Shown here: piece after piece, positions 15,268 through 22,522 of the stretch | Position numbering within the stretch: the stretch's first letter is position 1 | Layout of the letters: each line of letters opens with the position of its first letter | Source of the DNA: UBA1715 sp036752345 | GTDB taxonomy: Bacteria > Bacteroidota > Bacteroidia > Bacteroidales > UBA1715 | Direction: 5' to 3' | Assembly (NCBI GenBank): GCA_036752345.1 | Contig: DAIOSV010000039.1 | Coordinates: forward strand, 1 to 22,522 | DNA: 22,522 bases | Program-made: the position numbers and the translations under genes | The notes under the pieces: model-generated | The model's database searches: none | What the model was told of the DNA's origin: nothing | What the model saw: the letters and a program-made list of their open reading frames with translations, nothing else

Positions 15268-16224
15268 ATGCAAGTTTACAATAATCAAAAATTTCCATAT
15301 CAAGTGAGGCATGTTTGGGGTTACTTGCTCCCAAAATGTTTGTTTCAGCGCCAGTTGGAACAAAAAATAGCCAAGTACCACAAGAATCATCCTGAGCAAT
15401 CGGAATACATTCAACAACGCGTTGATTATTACTGCAAACTCCAAAACACTACCTCACTCCCAGCTTCGGCTCTGATTCTTCGCGATTTTAGGTTTGACAA
15501 AAAATATCATTTTTCGTATTTTTTCGATACGTATCAATATTTGAAATATTTCCCGAACACAAGCAGATTTTGTTGTGAATATGGCGATATTGTTACCATT
15601 CCTGCGGTTCCAACAATTGTGAAAAGCAGACCAATCGGTGATGACAATGAGAACTCTATATTGTTGAAACTGGATAGATTTCGGCATTTCAATTTCATTA
15701 AAGATACGATTCCCTTTGCTAAAAAAGATGATAAACTAGTTGGTCGTGGGTTTCTTTACCAAAAGAAACGTATTGACTTTTATACCAAATGGTTTGGCAC
15801 GCGCTTGTGCGATTTGGGACAAGTGAATCCGGAACCGGTGCACAATGAAGCTTGGCTTCAGAAAAAAATGTCACGTCGCGAGCACCTCAACTACAAATTT
15901 ATACTTTGTTTGGAAGGAAACGATGTGGCAACCAACCTCAAATGGGTGATGCTTACCAACTCATTGGCAGTAATGCCACGCCCACACTATGAAACGTGGT
16001 TTATGGAAGCAAAACTTATCCCAAACTACCACTATGTGGCAATTGCCGACGACTATTCCGACCTTGAAGAACGCTTGGAATACTACATGGCTCACCAAGA
16101 CGAAGCGCAGCAAATTATTGACCATGCCAAAGCCTATGTGAGCCAGTTCCTTGACTTTGAACGCGAAGACATTATTTCACTGTTAGTATTGAAGAAATAT
16201 TTTGAAAAAACGGGACAACGCTAG
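15268..16224 (+). CDS. Glycosyltransferase family 90-like (CAP10/LPS-modifying) protein
   Basis: 318 residues from the ATG at 15268; two earlier in-frame ATGs lie inside the promoter and are rejected. The core resembles bacterial GT90 proteins ('lipopolysaccharide A protein'): IPAVPTIVKSRPIGDDN, then LLKLDRFRHF, KKDDKLVGRGFLYQKKRIDF with a basic sugar-nucleotide-side patch, and the C-terminal block LCLEGNDVATNLKWVMLTNS, followed by AVMPRPHYETWFMEAKLIPNYHYV. A role in adding sugar, possibly xylose or glucose, to lipopolysaccharide or capsule is inferred from the family; no other polysaccharide gene is nearby. It is a lone gene. Its stop overlaps by 3 bases the stop of the convergent 58-residue frame. 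Confidence 0.8.
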   Translation: MQVYNNQKFPYQVRHVWGYLLPKCLFQRQLEQKIAKYHKNHPEQSEYIQQRVDYYCKLQNTTSLPASALILRDFRFDKKYHFSYFFDTYQYLKYFPNTSRFCCEYGDIVTIPAVPTIVKSRPIGDDNENSILLKLDRFRHFNFIKDTIPFAKKDDKLVGRGFLYQKKRIDFYTKWFGTRLCDLGQVNPEPVHNEAWLQKKMSRREHLNYKFILCLEGNDVATNLKWVMLTNSLAVMPRPHYETWFMEAKLIPNYHYVAIADDYSDLEERLEYYMAHQDEAQQIIDHAKAYVSQFLDFEREDIISLLVLKKYFEKTGQR

Positions 16225-16397
16225 TCTGTAACCCACCCGTCAACTGACATCATCCAGACAGAAACAACCAATAAAAACAGCAGAGATATGCCCGCTAGCA
16301 GCAATGCTATTTTTATAATGAGCCGTATTTGTTGGTTTTTTACGAATTTGAACACAACAAGAAGACCGAGAAATAGTACAAGAACTATGATTCCCAT
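16221..16397 (-). CDS. Small 58-residue membrane protein
   Basis: An ATG at 16397 shares its first base with the stop of the 142-residue gene (TAATG), and the frame runs to TAG at 16223-16221. The product begins MGIIVLVLFLGLLVVFKFV and has a second hydrophobic segment, IIKIALLLAGISLLFLLVV, with NQQIR between them: two likely transmembrane helices with a short basic turn. The tail MSVDGWVTD is polar. The stop-start overlap and clean hydrophobic pattern support a real, coupled gene, but with no homologue known to me the function is unknown. It overlaps the convergent GT90-like gene by 4 bases. Confidence 0.65.
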   Translation of the reverse strand: MGIIVLVLFLGLLVVFKFVKNQQIRLIIKIALLLAGISLLFLLVVSVWMMSVDGWVTD

Positions 16398-16825
16398 TAT
16401 TCAAAGAACGACTTCTTAATTGCGAGCGTACCAGTTTTTGTTGACTTCACCTCAACCATTAAATAACTCACACTGTCGGCAACTTTTATGTTTTCAAAAT
16501 TTAACGTTGTGTCTTTAACCTGAAATTCCACCGTTTGTGTAGAATCAAAATGCCAACGATAGTCGAAAGTCGTTTTGCCTTGTGGCAATGAATCTTCAAA
16601 AAGAACAACATCGCCTACATTCATTTTACAAACAGTGGCTACGCTTTGGTTTTCAATCTCACAATGAAGTACTCGAACATCTTTCTTCTTTTGTCCCATG
16701 CGGTACATTAAATCTTGTGTGCCAAAAATGAGCACCAACAACATGAGAATGAACCCAACTGTAATGATGAAAAAATTGTGATTTGTGCGCTTCCTGCGGC
16801 GCGAATGCATTGCTTTTATATCCAT
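16397..16825 (-). CDS. Membrane-anchored protein of unknown function
   Basis: 142 residues. A basic N-terminus (HSRRRKRTNHN) is followed by a single transmembrane helix at about 18-36 (FFIITVGFILMLLVLIFGT), and about 100 residues with alternating polar and hydrophobic residues suggest a small beta domain outside the cytoplasm (positive-inside rule). The ATG at 16825 overlaps ispH by 10 bases; the ATG at 16810 (MHSRRRK) is an equally good start. Context links it to ispH and cmk only by position. I do not recognise the family. Confidence 0.75.
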   Translation of the reverse strand: MDIKAMHSRRRKRTNHNFFIITVGFILMLLVLIFGTQDLMYRMGQKKKDVRVLHCEIENQSVATVCKMNVGDVVLFEDSLPQGKTTFDYRWHFDSTQTVEFQVKDTTLNFENIKVADSVSYLMVEVKSTKTGTLAIKKSFFE

Positions 16826-17709
16826 GGTAATTCTTTTATTTTATTTGCTATTTGTTCCATCAACCATTTTGGCGTAGAGGTTGCACCGCAAATGCCTACG
16901 GTCTTACCTCGATAGAACGTGATTTTATCTACATCAGAAATGGCTGATACGAAAAACGTGTTGTCGTTCATTTGTTTGCAAATGTCATACAAGACTTTGC
17001 CATTTGAACTTTTCTCTCCGCTTACAAAGACTATTGTATCATATTTATCCGCAAACTTTTTAAGATCTGCTTCGCGATTAGCAACTTGACGACAAATAGT
17101 GTCATAACACGTAAATTGGGTGTTACCGAGTTTCTGCGTTTCGTCGCTGATTTTTTCCTGAATCTTTTTTAAATCGTGGATGTTTTGCGTTGTTTGAGAG
17201 AATAACGCAATTGGACGAGAAAAATCAATTTTCTGTAAATCTTGTAAGCCACTAATAACAATTGCCGTTTTGTCGGCTTGCCCAAGTAAGCCTACAACTT
17301 CCGCGTGACCGGGTTTCCCGAAAATAACCGTTTGGCCGTTTTCTTTGAGCATCTCTTTATGAGCCTGCTTTATGCGTTTCTGTAGATTCAGCACCACAGG
17401 GCAGGTTGCGTCTATAATAGTGATATTGTTTTTCTTGGCAATTTCATATGTCTCGGGAGGCTCGCCGTGAGCGCGAAGCAAAACGGTGCAATCTTTCAAA
17501 TTCTTGAACTCCTCATGGGTTATAGTTATCAATCCTTTTGTATTGAGACGAGCAACTTCCTCTCCATTATGCACAATGTCGCCCAAACAATACAGCGTTT
17601 TGTGGGTTTCCAACGCTTTTTCAGCCTGCTGAATCGCGTTGATTACACCAAAGCAAAACCCCGACTTGGAGTCAATCTCTACTATTTTTGTATCTTGCTC
17701 AGTATCCAT
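16816..17709 (-). CDS. ispH: 4-hydroxy-3-methylbut-2-enyl diphosphate reductase
   Basis: 297 residues; last step of the MEP isoprenoid pathway, making IPP and DMAPP with a [4Fe-4S] cluster. The three cluster cysteines are Cys19 (GFCFGV), Cys103 (DATCPVV) and Cys206 (DTICRQVANRE). His47 (HN), His81 (RAHG) and GHAEV with Glu137 correspond to the catalytic residues. GICGATSTPKWLME is the C-terminal block. The start overlaps cmk by 28 bases; moving it downstream would shorten only the poorly conserved MDTEQDTKI. This is the short bacterial form, not the RpsA fusion. Confidence 0.96.
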   Translation of the reverse strand: MDTEQDTKIVEIDSKSGFCFGVINAIQQAEKALETHKTLYCLGDIVHNGEEVARLNTKGLITITHEEFKNLKDCTVLLRAHGEPPETYEIAKKNNITIIDATCPVVLNLQKRIKQAHKEMLKENGQTVIFGKPGHAEVVGLLGQADKTAIVISGLQDLQKIDFSRPIALFSQTTQNIHDLKKIQEKISDETQKLGNTQFTCYDTICRQVANREADLKKFADKYDTIVFVSGEKSSNGKVLYDICKQMNDNTFFVSAISDVDKITFYRGKTVGICGATSTPKWLMEQIANKIKELPWI

Positions 17710-18350
17710 TCCAATTGCCCTTCACGTGTCATATTGCCGGTATCAACCAAAATGGCATCTTCGGCTTGTCGCAGCGGACTTTCCGCACGCGTGGAGTCTA
17801 GTAAATCTCGTTGTTTCAGATTTTCAAGAATTTCATCGTAATTTGCCTTCCCTTCTTTCTGCATGAGCTCGTCATATCTGCGTTGTGCACGAATTTCACA
17901 CGATGCGGTTATGAAAAATTTGTAATCGGCGTTAGGAAATACTTTAGTGCCAATGTCACGACCATCCATTACCACACTGCCGTTTTTGCCGTATTCTTGT
18001 TGTTTTGCCACTAAAAATGCCCGAACAAATCCTATTCTGCTTACTAAACTTACATCGTGAGCGACTTCCATACCACGAATTAATTTCTCGACATTCTCAT
18101 TGTTGAGAAACGTTTCTTGCTCATTTGTCGTAGGATTCACGGCAAATGTGATGGTAATTTCGCCTATTCGTTTTTGAAGTTCTGCCTCGTTTACTATCCC
18201 ATTTTGTATAAGAGTACGTCGCTGACAAAACAACGTAACCGCTCTATACATAGCACCGGTATCAACGTACGTAATGCCAAGTTTTTTTGCTAATCCTTTT
18301 GCAATAGTACTTTTCCCACACGAAGAATGCCCATCAATTGCTATTATCAT
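17682..18350 (-). CDS. cmk: Cytidylate kinase
   Basis: 222 residues; phosphorylates CMP and dCMP with ATP. The P-loop GHSSCGKST is at 7-15, DTGAMYRAVTLF follows as the CMP-binding block, and GRDIGTKVFPNADYKFFITA is the conserved central segment, with EIRAQRRYDEL in the lid region. Its start overlaps the porQ stop by 4 bases (ATGA), so translation is probably coupled. Confidence 0.95.
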   Translation of the reverse strand: MIIAIDGHSSCGKSTIAKGLAKKLGITYVDTGAMYRAVTLFCQRRTLIQNGIVNEAELQKRIGEITITFAVNPTTNEQETFLNNENVEKLIRGMEVAHDVSLVSRIGFVRAFLVAKQQEYGKNGSVVMDGRDIGTKVFPNADYKFFITASCEIRAQRRYDELMQKEGKANYDEILENLKQRDLLDSTRAESPLRQAEDAILVDTGNMTREGQLEWILSKIQK

Positions 18351-19384
18351 TGTTCCGGTTTTTTGAAATGTGTTCTACACAAAGAATATATTGTGCCTGC
18401 GTTGAACGCAAGCGTAAAGAAATTTCGACCACCTGCGGCATGTTGTTTTGCCCATCCGTATGAAAGTTGGAATCGCGAAAAATTTAAACCTAATCCCACG
18501 CTCAATCCCGTGCCATATTTAGACGTTCCAAACGAGAGATCTTCAGACTTACGATAATTGTAGCCTGCCATGATTTCTATATTTTTGCCAATTAGAAATT
18601 CGCCGGAAATGTTTACATGCTTAATGAAATTCTTTGCAACTAAAACGAATTTTCGTTCTTCAGTATCATCATCGGTTGCACTCGATAAATCAAACTTTTG
18701 CAAGTCTTCGTAGGTAATGTTGAAACGAATTGGCGCATGTTCCAATTTCTGAGAATATCCCAAATCAATGCTATACGGCACCGCCTCGCGATTCCCTTCG
18801 GTATATGGCTTTAACTGCCAACCTACATTGCGCGCCATAAGCGAAAAATTTGAATAGGAAAGGCGATAGCTTACACCCACATCGAATAGTAATCCGTACG
18901 ATGAATAACTTTCCATGTACGACAATATGGGTTTTATATTGATTCCTGCCGTAATGTTCGGAAGAAAACTATATGACGCACCACAAATCAAAGCATATTC
19001 AGAGGGAAAAAATGTTTCGGTTTTATTTCCTTCTTCATCGTAGCCCTGAAACACGCCATAGTTCACAAAATGAATGCCACCGCCCATTGTAATGCCGTTT
19101 GAGAGATAGTGCGCATAGCCAATAGTTCCCAAACCTATTCCAGTCTCTCGAAGATGAAGCATACCCCAACTGCCAAATGCTTCATTAGCATATGAAGAAT
19201 CCAATAAAGAAGGATTTTTTAATGCAAACGGAAGATTTTTCTCGGTAGTAGTAATGCAATTGCCTCCATACGCATTTTCGGAAGCAGAATAAGGTAATGT
19301 TGCGAATTCAAAAGTAGAAGTTCCGCCTAATTGAGCGAAAACTACTGATGGGAAGAATATGAACGCAAACAGAGCCTGTTTCAT
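18347..19384 (-). CDS. porQ: Type IX secretion system protein PorQ-like
   Basis: 345 residues. The signal peptide MKQALFAFIFFPSVVFA|Q is followed by LGGTSTFEFATLPYSASENAYGGN, an N-terminal block typical of PorQ. The remainder has repeated amphipathic strands ending FSRFQLSYGWAKQHAAGGRN, consistent with an outer membrane beta-barrel of the PorV/PorQ/FadL-like kind. In Porphyromonas gingivalis PorQ belongs to the attachment complex that links cargo to the cell surface, and from memory porQ sits beside cmk and ispH there as well. The presence of porQ implies a type IX system elsewhere in this genome. A weak -7-like TTCCTTTG (19410-19403) precedes it. Confidence 0.85.
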   Translation of the reverse strand: MKQALFAFIFFPSVVFAQLGGTSTFEFATLPYSASENAYGGNCITTTEKNLPFALKNPSLLDSSYANEAFGSWGMLHLRETGIGLGTIGYAHYLSNGITMGGGIHFVNYGVFQGYDEEGNKTETFFPSEYALICGASYSFLPNITAGINIKPILSYMESYSSYGLLFDVGVSYRLSYSNFSLMARNVGWQLKPYTEGNREAVPYSIDLGYSQKLEHAPIRFNITYEDLQKFDLSSATDDDTEERKFVLVAKNFIKHVNISGEFLIGKNIEIMAGYNYRKSEDLSFGTSKYGTGLSVGLGLNFSRFQLSYGWAKQHAAGGRNFFTLAFNAGTIYSLCRTHFKKPEQ

Positions 19385-19434
19385 TACAATAATGAATTGT
19401 TACAAAGGAAACGATTTTTGAGGAATTTTCATAT

Positions 19435-19470
19435 AAAAAAAGAGGATGACTTTTTCAAATCATCCTCTTT
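19435..19470 (-). terminator. Intrinsic terminator after tRNA-Phe
   Basis: The arms AAAGAGGATGA (19470-19460) and TCATCCTCTTT (19449-19439) pair over 11 bp with a 10-base loop, then seven T (19441-19435). The first base of the stem is the A of the tRNA's encoded CCA. Confidence 0.92.
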
Positions 19471-19545
19471 GGTGGAGAGGGGCGGGATTGAACCGTCGAC
19501 GCCAGGATTTTCAGTCCTGTGCTCTACCAACTGAGCTACCACTCC
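19470..19545 (-). tRNA. tRNA-Phe (GAA)
   Basis: A 76-base cloverleaf with encoded CCA. The D arm GCTC/GAGC and anticodon stem CAGGA/TCCTG pair fully; the loop CTGAAAA gives anticodon GAA. The variable loop GCGTC and T loop TTCAATC are normal. Two stem positions do not pair as read: U5 with U68 in the acceptor (GGAGTGG/CCTCTCC) and A50 with C64 in the T stem (GACGG/CCGCC). It is probably functional but could hold sequence errors. It has its own promoter and terminator. Confidence 0.93.
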
Positions 19546-19557
19546 TTAATTGCATGG

Positions 19558-19587
19558 CAAAAGTAGTAATTATTTTTTATTCTCAAA
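19558..19587 (-). promoter_or_regulatory. Bacteroidetes-type promoter for tRNA-Phe
   Basis: On the minus strand TTTG at 19587-19584, an 18-base spacer and TACTTTTG at 19565-19558, an exact TAnnTTTG. It lies 12 bases before the mature 5' end. Confidence 0.6.
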
Positions 19588-19632
19588 ATTTTTAGTTCTG
19601 ATTTTTCCGTATTCTTTTAAATTCCACCTTTT

Positions 19633-20430
19633 TTAGTCCTTGTATCTCACCATGATAGTGTAGCCAATGGTAAATTGTCCCTTTGAATTTTTGTCATAAC
19701 TATACGTTCCATCAATGCTGCCGTTGCCAACAAAAAAACTCATCCCTAAATACAAAGGGAACGTGTTTGTTGCAACAGTTGAATCTTCATACGAACTGAT
19801 TGCCGGCACATCGTACGCTGAACGCTCTATTCCAATACCAACAAATGGACTCATGTGAGCCGACTTTATGGGTATGTGAACGCGTGACGAAAGGCCTACA
19901 GAACGAATGTCGCCATTCAAAGAAGCATGCACCGATGCATCAAGAATTTGTTTTACCAAATAACATCCGGCACTTACGCCTATAGACATAGTTGTTGTTT
20001 TGAAATTGATACTAGAGATTCCAAAACTACCCGAGAAAAAGAAGGGATGATATGGTGTTCCCTTCAATTGTTTTGAAGCGAATTTATCTATCTCCATATC
20101 ATTCACATTCCATGTGTCTATTAGTCCCAACAACTTGGTGTTTGTACTGCGTGACCACAATTCACGAGTATATTTTGAATACACCATTACCAAATCTATT
20201 TCAGCGGAACGCAATGAGGTATTCATCATTGTCTCCTTTTGCTCCAAATCCAATGCGTCATATGAATCTGAGATTGCATACAAAATCAATGTTTTGTCTT
20301 CTACTTCTGCATTGAAAAAATACGTTTTGTTTTCGGTCAAAAATTGTTGACTGCTAAATATAGTCGTTTGAGCAAAACTTGTTGCTGCCGATGCTATGCA
20401 AAGTGCGAGTATGTATAAAGCTTTTCTCAT
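19633..20430 (-). CDS. Secreted protein with probable outer-membrane beta-barrel C-terminus
   Basis: 265 residues. The signal peptide MRKALYILALCIASAATSFA|Q is clear. The first 110 mature residues are mixed and polar; from about 130 the sequence shows alternating strands rich in Gly, Ser and aromatic residues (FFFSGSFGISSINFKTTTMS, FTIGYTIMVRY) and ends in YKD, consistent with a small barrel. No family is recognised. Its ATG overlaps the stop of the 444-residue gene by 4 bases (ATGA), so the two are probably coupled and act together at the envelope. Confidence 0.75.
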   Translation of the reverse strand: MRKALYILALCIASAATSFAQTTIFSSQQFLTENKTYFFNAEVEDKTLILYAISDSYDALDLEQKETMMNTSLRSAEIDLVMVYSKYTRELWSRSTNTKLLGLIDTWNVNDMEIDKFASKQLKGTPYHPFFFSGSFGISSINFKTTTMSIGVSAGCYLVKQILDASVHASLNGDIRSVGLSSRVHIPIKSAHMSPFVGIGIERSAYDVPAISSYEDSTVATNTFPLYLGMSFFVGNGSIDGTYSYDKNSKGQFTIGYTIMVRYKD

Positions 20431-21761
20431 AGTGTTTCATGTTTTTTAGTTTTACCAAAATAAAGACTCTTGCCTACCGAGATGGCAAAAATTGAAGATG
20501 GTTTTTGTCCTTCGCCCACATTTAATGGTGAGGTTACTCCAAGTGAAAGCATAATGTCAATTGATTGACTATAATCGGCATACAATAAACTATAACCTCC
20601 CATTATTTTAATTGTGGTACTCGGACTCCCTTTCGCTAAGTCGGCGTAAAAGCCAGCTCCACCAACGAGAAAACGGTTTCGTTTAAAAAAGTCTCCACCA
20701 ACTGAAAGTTTGAGCGTACCATTGTAATCGGCAAGAGAAATACTTACATTCTCTGTGTACCTTGCTCTGTATGAAGAACTTCCATAACGTATGCTAAGAG
20801 ATTTGTAGCTGTTTGCAAATGTGCCACCTATATAAAACATTCCAAGTTCTTCCAAAGAGTTGGCATATGGTTTCAGATTCGCTTCATTTGATTTGGTACT
20901 GAGAAGTTGTAAATGCCCTAAATACGGGGTCTTTTCGGTTTCCGTAGCGGGATTCAACGCAATTCCTTTTGTCAACAGTTCTGATGCTTTGTCATAAAAT
21001 CCTAATTTTTCCCAAACCTTGCTTTGCCCCATGTATGGCATGTATTCTTTGGGATAGTTATCTATCATTTCTTGAAAAATAACTATAGCCTGTATATACA
21101 TTTTGTTCACCGAAAACGTGTTAGCGCGCTTCATGGCATCGACAAAATTATCTTGGTTTATAACTGGTTGACGAGTATATTTTTTTGCCAAACGTTTGTA
21201 ATCTTTGGAAATCCATTGTGGAACGCTTGCCATTGAAGCCGAATCTTGTTCGTTAAAAAATACGTTTGCAATGTTTGGATAATCCATCAACGTATAGACT
21301 TGCGCAATATAAAATTCAAGCAAGCCGGAGTTATTTAATGTGCTCACACGCTCCAACTCTTTTTGCTTCCGCTTTCCTTCTTTCATTGATAAGGCTAATT
21401 GTTTTGATCCTGCTGCTTCAACCGGATCTATTGCGTTATAATTCCCGATTGATAATGCTCGGTCAAGATTGAGCAACGCTCCATCGTACATGCCACTGAG
21501 TGCCAACACGTAGGCATATTCTGCAAGTAAATCGCCATCAACTCCCTTATGATACCCAATGGAACGCTCTTGGTCTTGCACCAACCAAGCATATTCAGGG
21601 AGAACTTCGGAGAATTTCTCGGCAAGCACCAATTGGCGCATTTGATTTAAAGACAAATGCGAATCACGCGCTTGGGTACAAAACGGCATCATTGCAACGA
21701 TTATAAGACTCGTAGCAAACTGCATCACGTCATGTTTTGATTTGTATAGAGTTTTTTCCAT
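20427..21761 (-). CDS. Exported protein with TPR-like helical part and beta-rich C-terminus
   Basis: 444 residues. A basic start (MEKTLYKSKHD) and hydrophobic run (FATSLIIVAMMPFCTQA) form a likely signal peptide; the ATG of MQFATS is an alternative start. Residues 35-300 are helical with TPR-like pairs, for example the segment AIVIFQEMIDNYPKEYMPYM followed by KVWEKLGFYDKASELLTKGI. From about 310 on the sequence becomes beta-rich (LKLSVGGDFFKRNRFLVGGA, IFAISVGKSLYFGK), which suggests an outer-membrane barrel or sheet. It sits 5 bases after the propeller-like gene and overlaps the next gene. Function is unknown. Confidence 0.75.
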   Translation of the reverse strand: MEKTLYKSKHDVMQFATSLIIVAMMPFCTQARDSHLSLNQMRQLVLAEKFSEVLPEYAWLVQDQERSIGYHKGVDGDLLAEYAYVLALSGMYDGALLNLDRALSIGNYNAIDPVEAAGSKQLALSMKEGKRKQKELERVSTLNNSGLLEFYIAQVYTLMDYPNIANVFFNEQDSASMASVPQWISKDYKRLAKKYTRQPVINQDNFVDAMKRANTFSVNKMYIQAIVIFQEMIDNYPKEYMPYMGQSKVWEKLGFYDKASELLTKGIALNPATETEKTPYLGHLQLLSTKSNEANLKPYANSLEELGMFYIGGTFANSYKSLSIRYGSSSYRARYTENVSISLADYNGTLKLSVGGDFFKRNRFLVGGAGFYADLAKGSPSTTIKIMGGYSLLYADYSQSIDIMLSLGVTSPLNVGEGQKPSSIFAISVGKSLYFGKTKKHETL

Positions 21762-21766
21762 AGTCG

Positions 21767-22522
21767 TTATTTTGCTTGTAAAACATTATTACGGAAACGG
21801 CACATGAAAGAATTGTTGGCTTGAAATACTAACAATCCATCTTTTGTGAATTTGAGAGTTCCTCCAAACGTGTCATTGAAAACCTCAACATTTTTGCCAT
21901 TGATGTGATATATTTTTTTTGCGCTTGCAAAAAAGATTGCTCCACTCTGTGGATTTACTGCAATTGAGATAATTGGTTCCCCTGCGGTATAAATTGGCGT
22001 TACTGATTGTTTGTCCAAATTTGCAAAGAAAACACGTCCTTCTGAAGCATAGAGAAAATTCCCAGAGCTGACCATTTCTACAGCCGTTATAGGACTTGGT
22101 GCACTAAGTAAATTCGAAAAAGTTTTGTCATTATAAATACCATACACATTGTACTTTTTCTCTTTGTTTGCCTCATCTTCGTATGCTAAGATTCCATTGG
22201 GACTTGAAGCCAGTGCCATGTTTGAATGCGGCAACAGACATACTTTCACAAAATCACCATTGGCATCAAACACTCCAAACTGTTTGCCGCTAATTGCCAC
22301 AAGAACTCCTTCATTGTTCCGGCCAAAAGCAGAAATTGGTGTTTTTATTTTCATGTACGGAACAAAACCTCCGTTACCTAAAATAAACAGAGACTTTTCG
22401 GTTGCCAACAACACAAATCCGTCTTCGGTATATTCAAAAGTGGGTAGCAGTTTTATGTTTGCCGCATCCTTGCCAACCATCTGTTTTGAAAGAAAAATGT
22501 CAACCTTTGCAGAGTCTGTTTG
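21767..22522 (-). CDS. Beta-propeller-like protein, 5' end outside window
   Basis: The frame has an ATG at 22480, but it stays open without a stop to the right edge (upstream residues include KVDIFLSKQ), so the gene very likely begins outside; at least 251 residues are present. The sequence consists of repeats of about 40 residues with four-strand character: FVLLATEKSLFILGNGGFVP, ISGKQFGVFDANGDFVKV, FLYASEGRVFFANLDKQS and IFFASAKKIYHINGKNVEVF, as in NHL or WD40-like propellers. It is probably the scaffold or sensor part of a larger envelope protein encoded upstream of the TPR and barrel genes. No family assignment is possible. Confidence 0.7.
   Translation of the reverse strand, partial: QTDSAKVDIFLSKQMVGKDAANIKLLPTFEYTEDGFVLLATEKSLFILGNGGFVPYMKIKTPISAFGRNNEGVLVAISGKQFGVFDANGDFVKVCLLPHSNMALASSPNGILAYEDEANKEKKYNVYGIYNDKTFSNLLSAPSPITAVEMVSSGNFLYASEGRVFFANLDKQSVTPIYTAGEPIISIAVNPQSGAIFFASAKKIYHINGKNVEVFNDTFGGTLKFTKDGLLVFQANNSFMCRFRNNVLQAK

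Noticed and set aside
21700..21761. Lipobox around the Cys in MMPFC of the 444-residue protein
   Set aside because: PFC lacks the small residues normally required before the lipidated Cys; an ordinary signal peptide fits better.

Overview
The window looks like a chromosomal scaffold piece from a Bacteroidetes (Bacteroidales-type) bacterium. Four things point that way: the gene order trpB-E-G-D-C-F-A, a PorQ-type protein of the type IX secretion system, AT-rich leaders mostly without Shine-Dalgarno sequences, and several promoters of the Bacteroidetes form (TTG or TTTG, 18-21 bases, TAnnTTTG). A run of exactly 100 Ns at 7052-7151 marks an assembly gap. No insertion sequence, phage gene or CRISPR array was seen.

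Layout. 1-1560: two divergently transcribed secreted proteins, the left one cut by the window edge, with facing promoters. 1876-3421: a secreted protein made of about 18 MORN_2/YwqK-type repeats, preceded by a small heptamer repeat. 3555-9939 (minus): the complete trp operon order, interrupted by the N gap at the trpE/trpG junction. 10029-13471 (minus): aspS-tadA-ompH-like-ubiX, closely packed. 13612-15099 (minus): an acetate CoA-transferase with its own promoter and terminator. 15268-16224 (plus): a GT90-like glycosyltransferase. 16221-19384 (minus): porQ-cmk-ispH-142 aa membrane protein-58 aa membrane protein, with overlapping or touching reading frames. 19470-19545: tRNA-Phe. 19633-22522 (minus): three envelope-type proteins of unknown function, the first cut by the right edge.

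The most notable find is in the 280 bases upstream of trpB. It is a 27-codon leader peptide with three consecutive Trp codons. Behind it sit a hairpin (1:2), a competing antiterminator pairing (2:3), and a strong intrinsic terminator (12 bp stem, 9 T). Together these form a trp attenuator of the ribosome-stalling type, well known from enteric bacteria, here in a Bacteroidetes-type operon that starts with trpB. Other items worth checking are a 58 nt three-way-junction palindrome just after trpA, a 58 aa two-helix membrane protein starting on a TAATG junction, and a tRNA-Phe with two stem mismatches.

All functional names come from reading sequence motifs and gene context; no database search was run.
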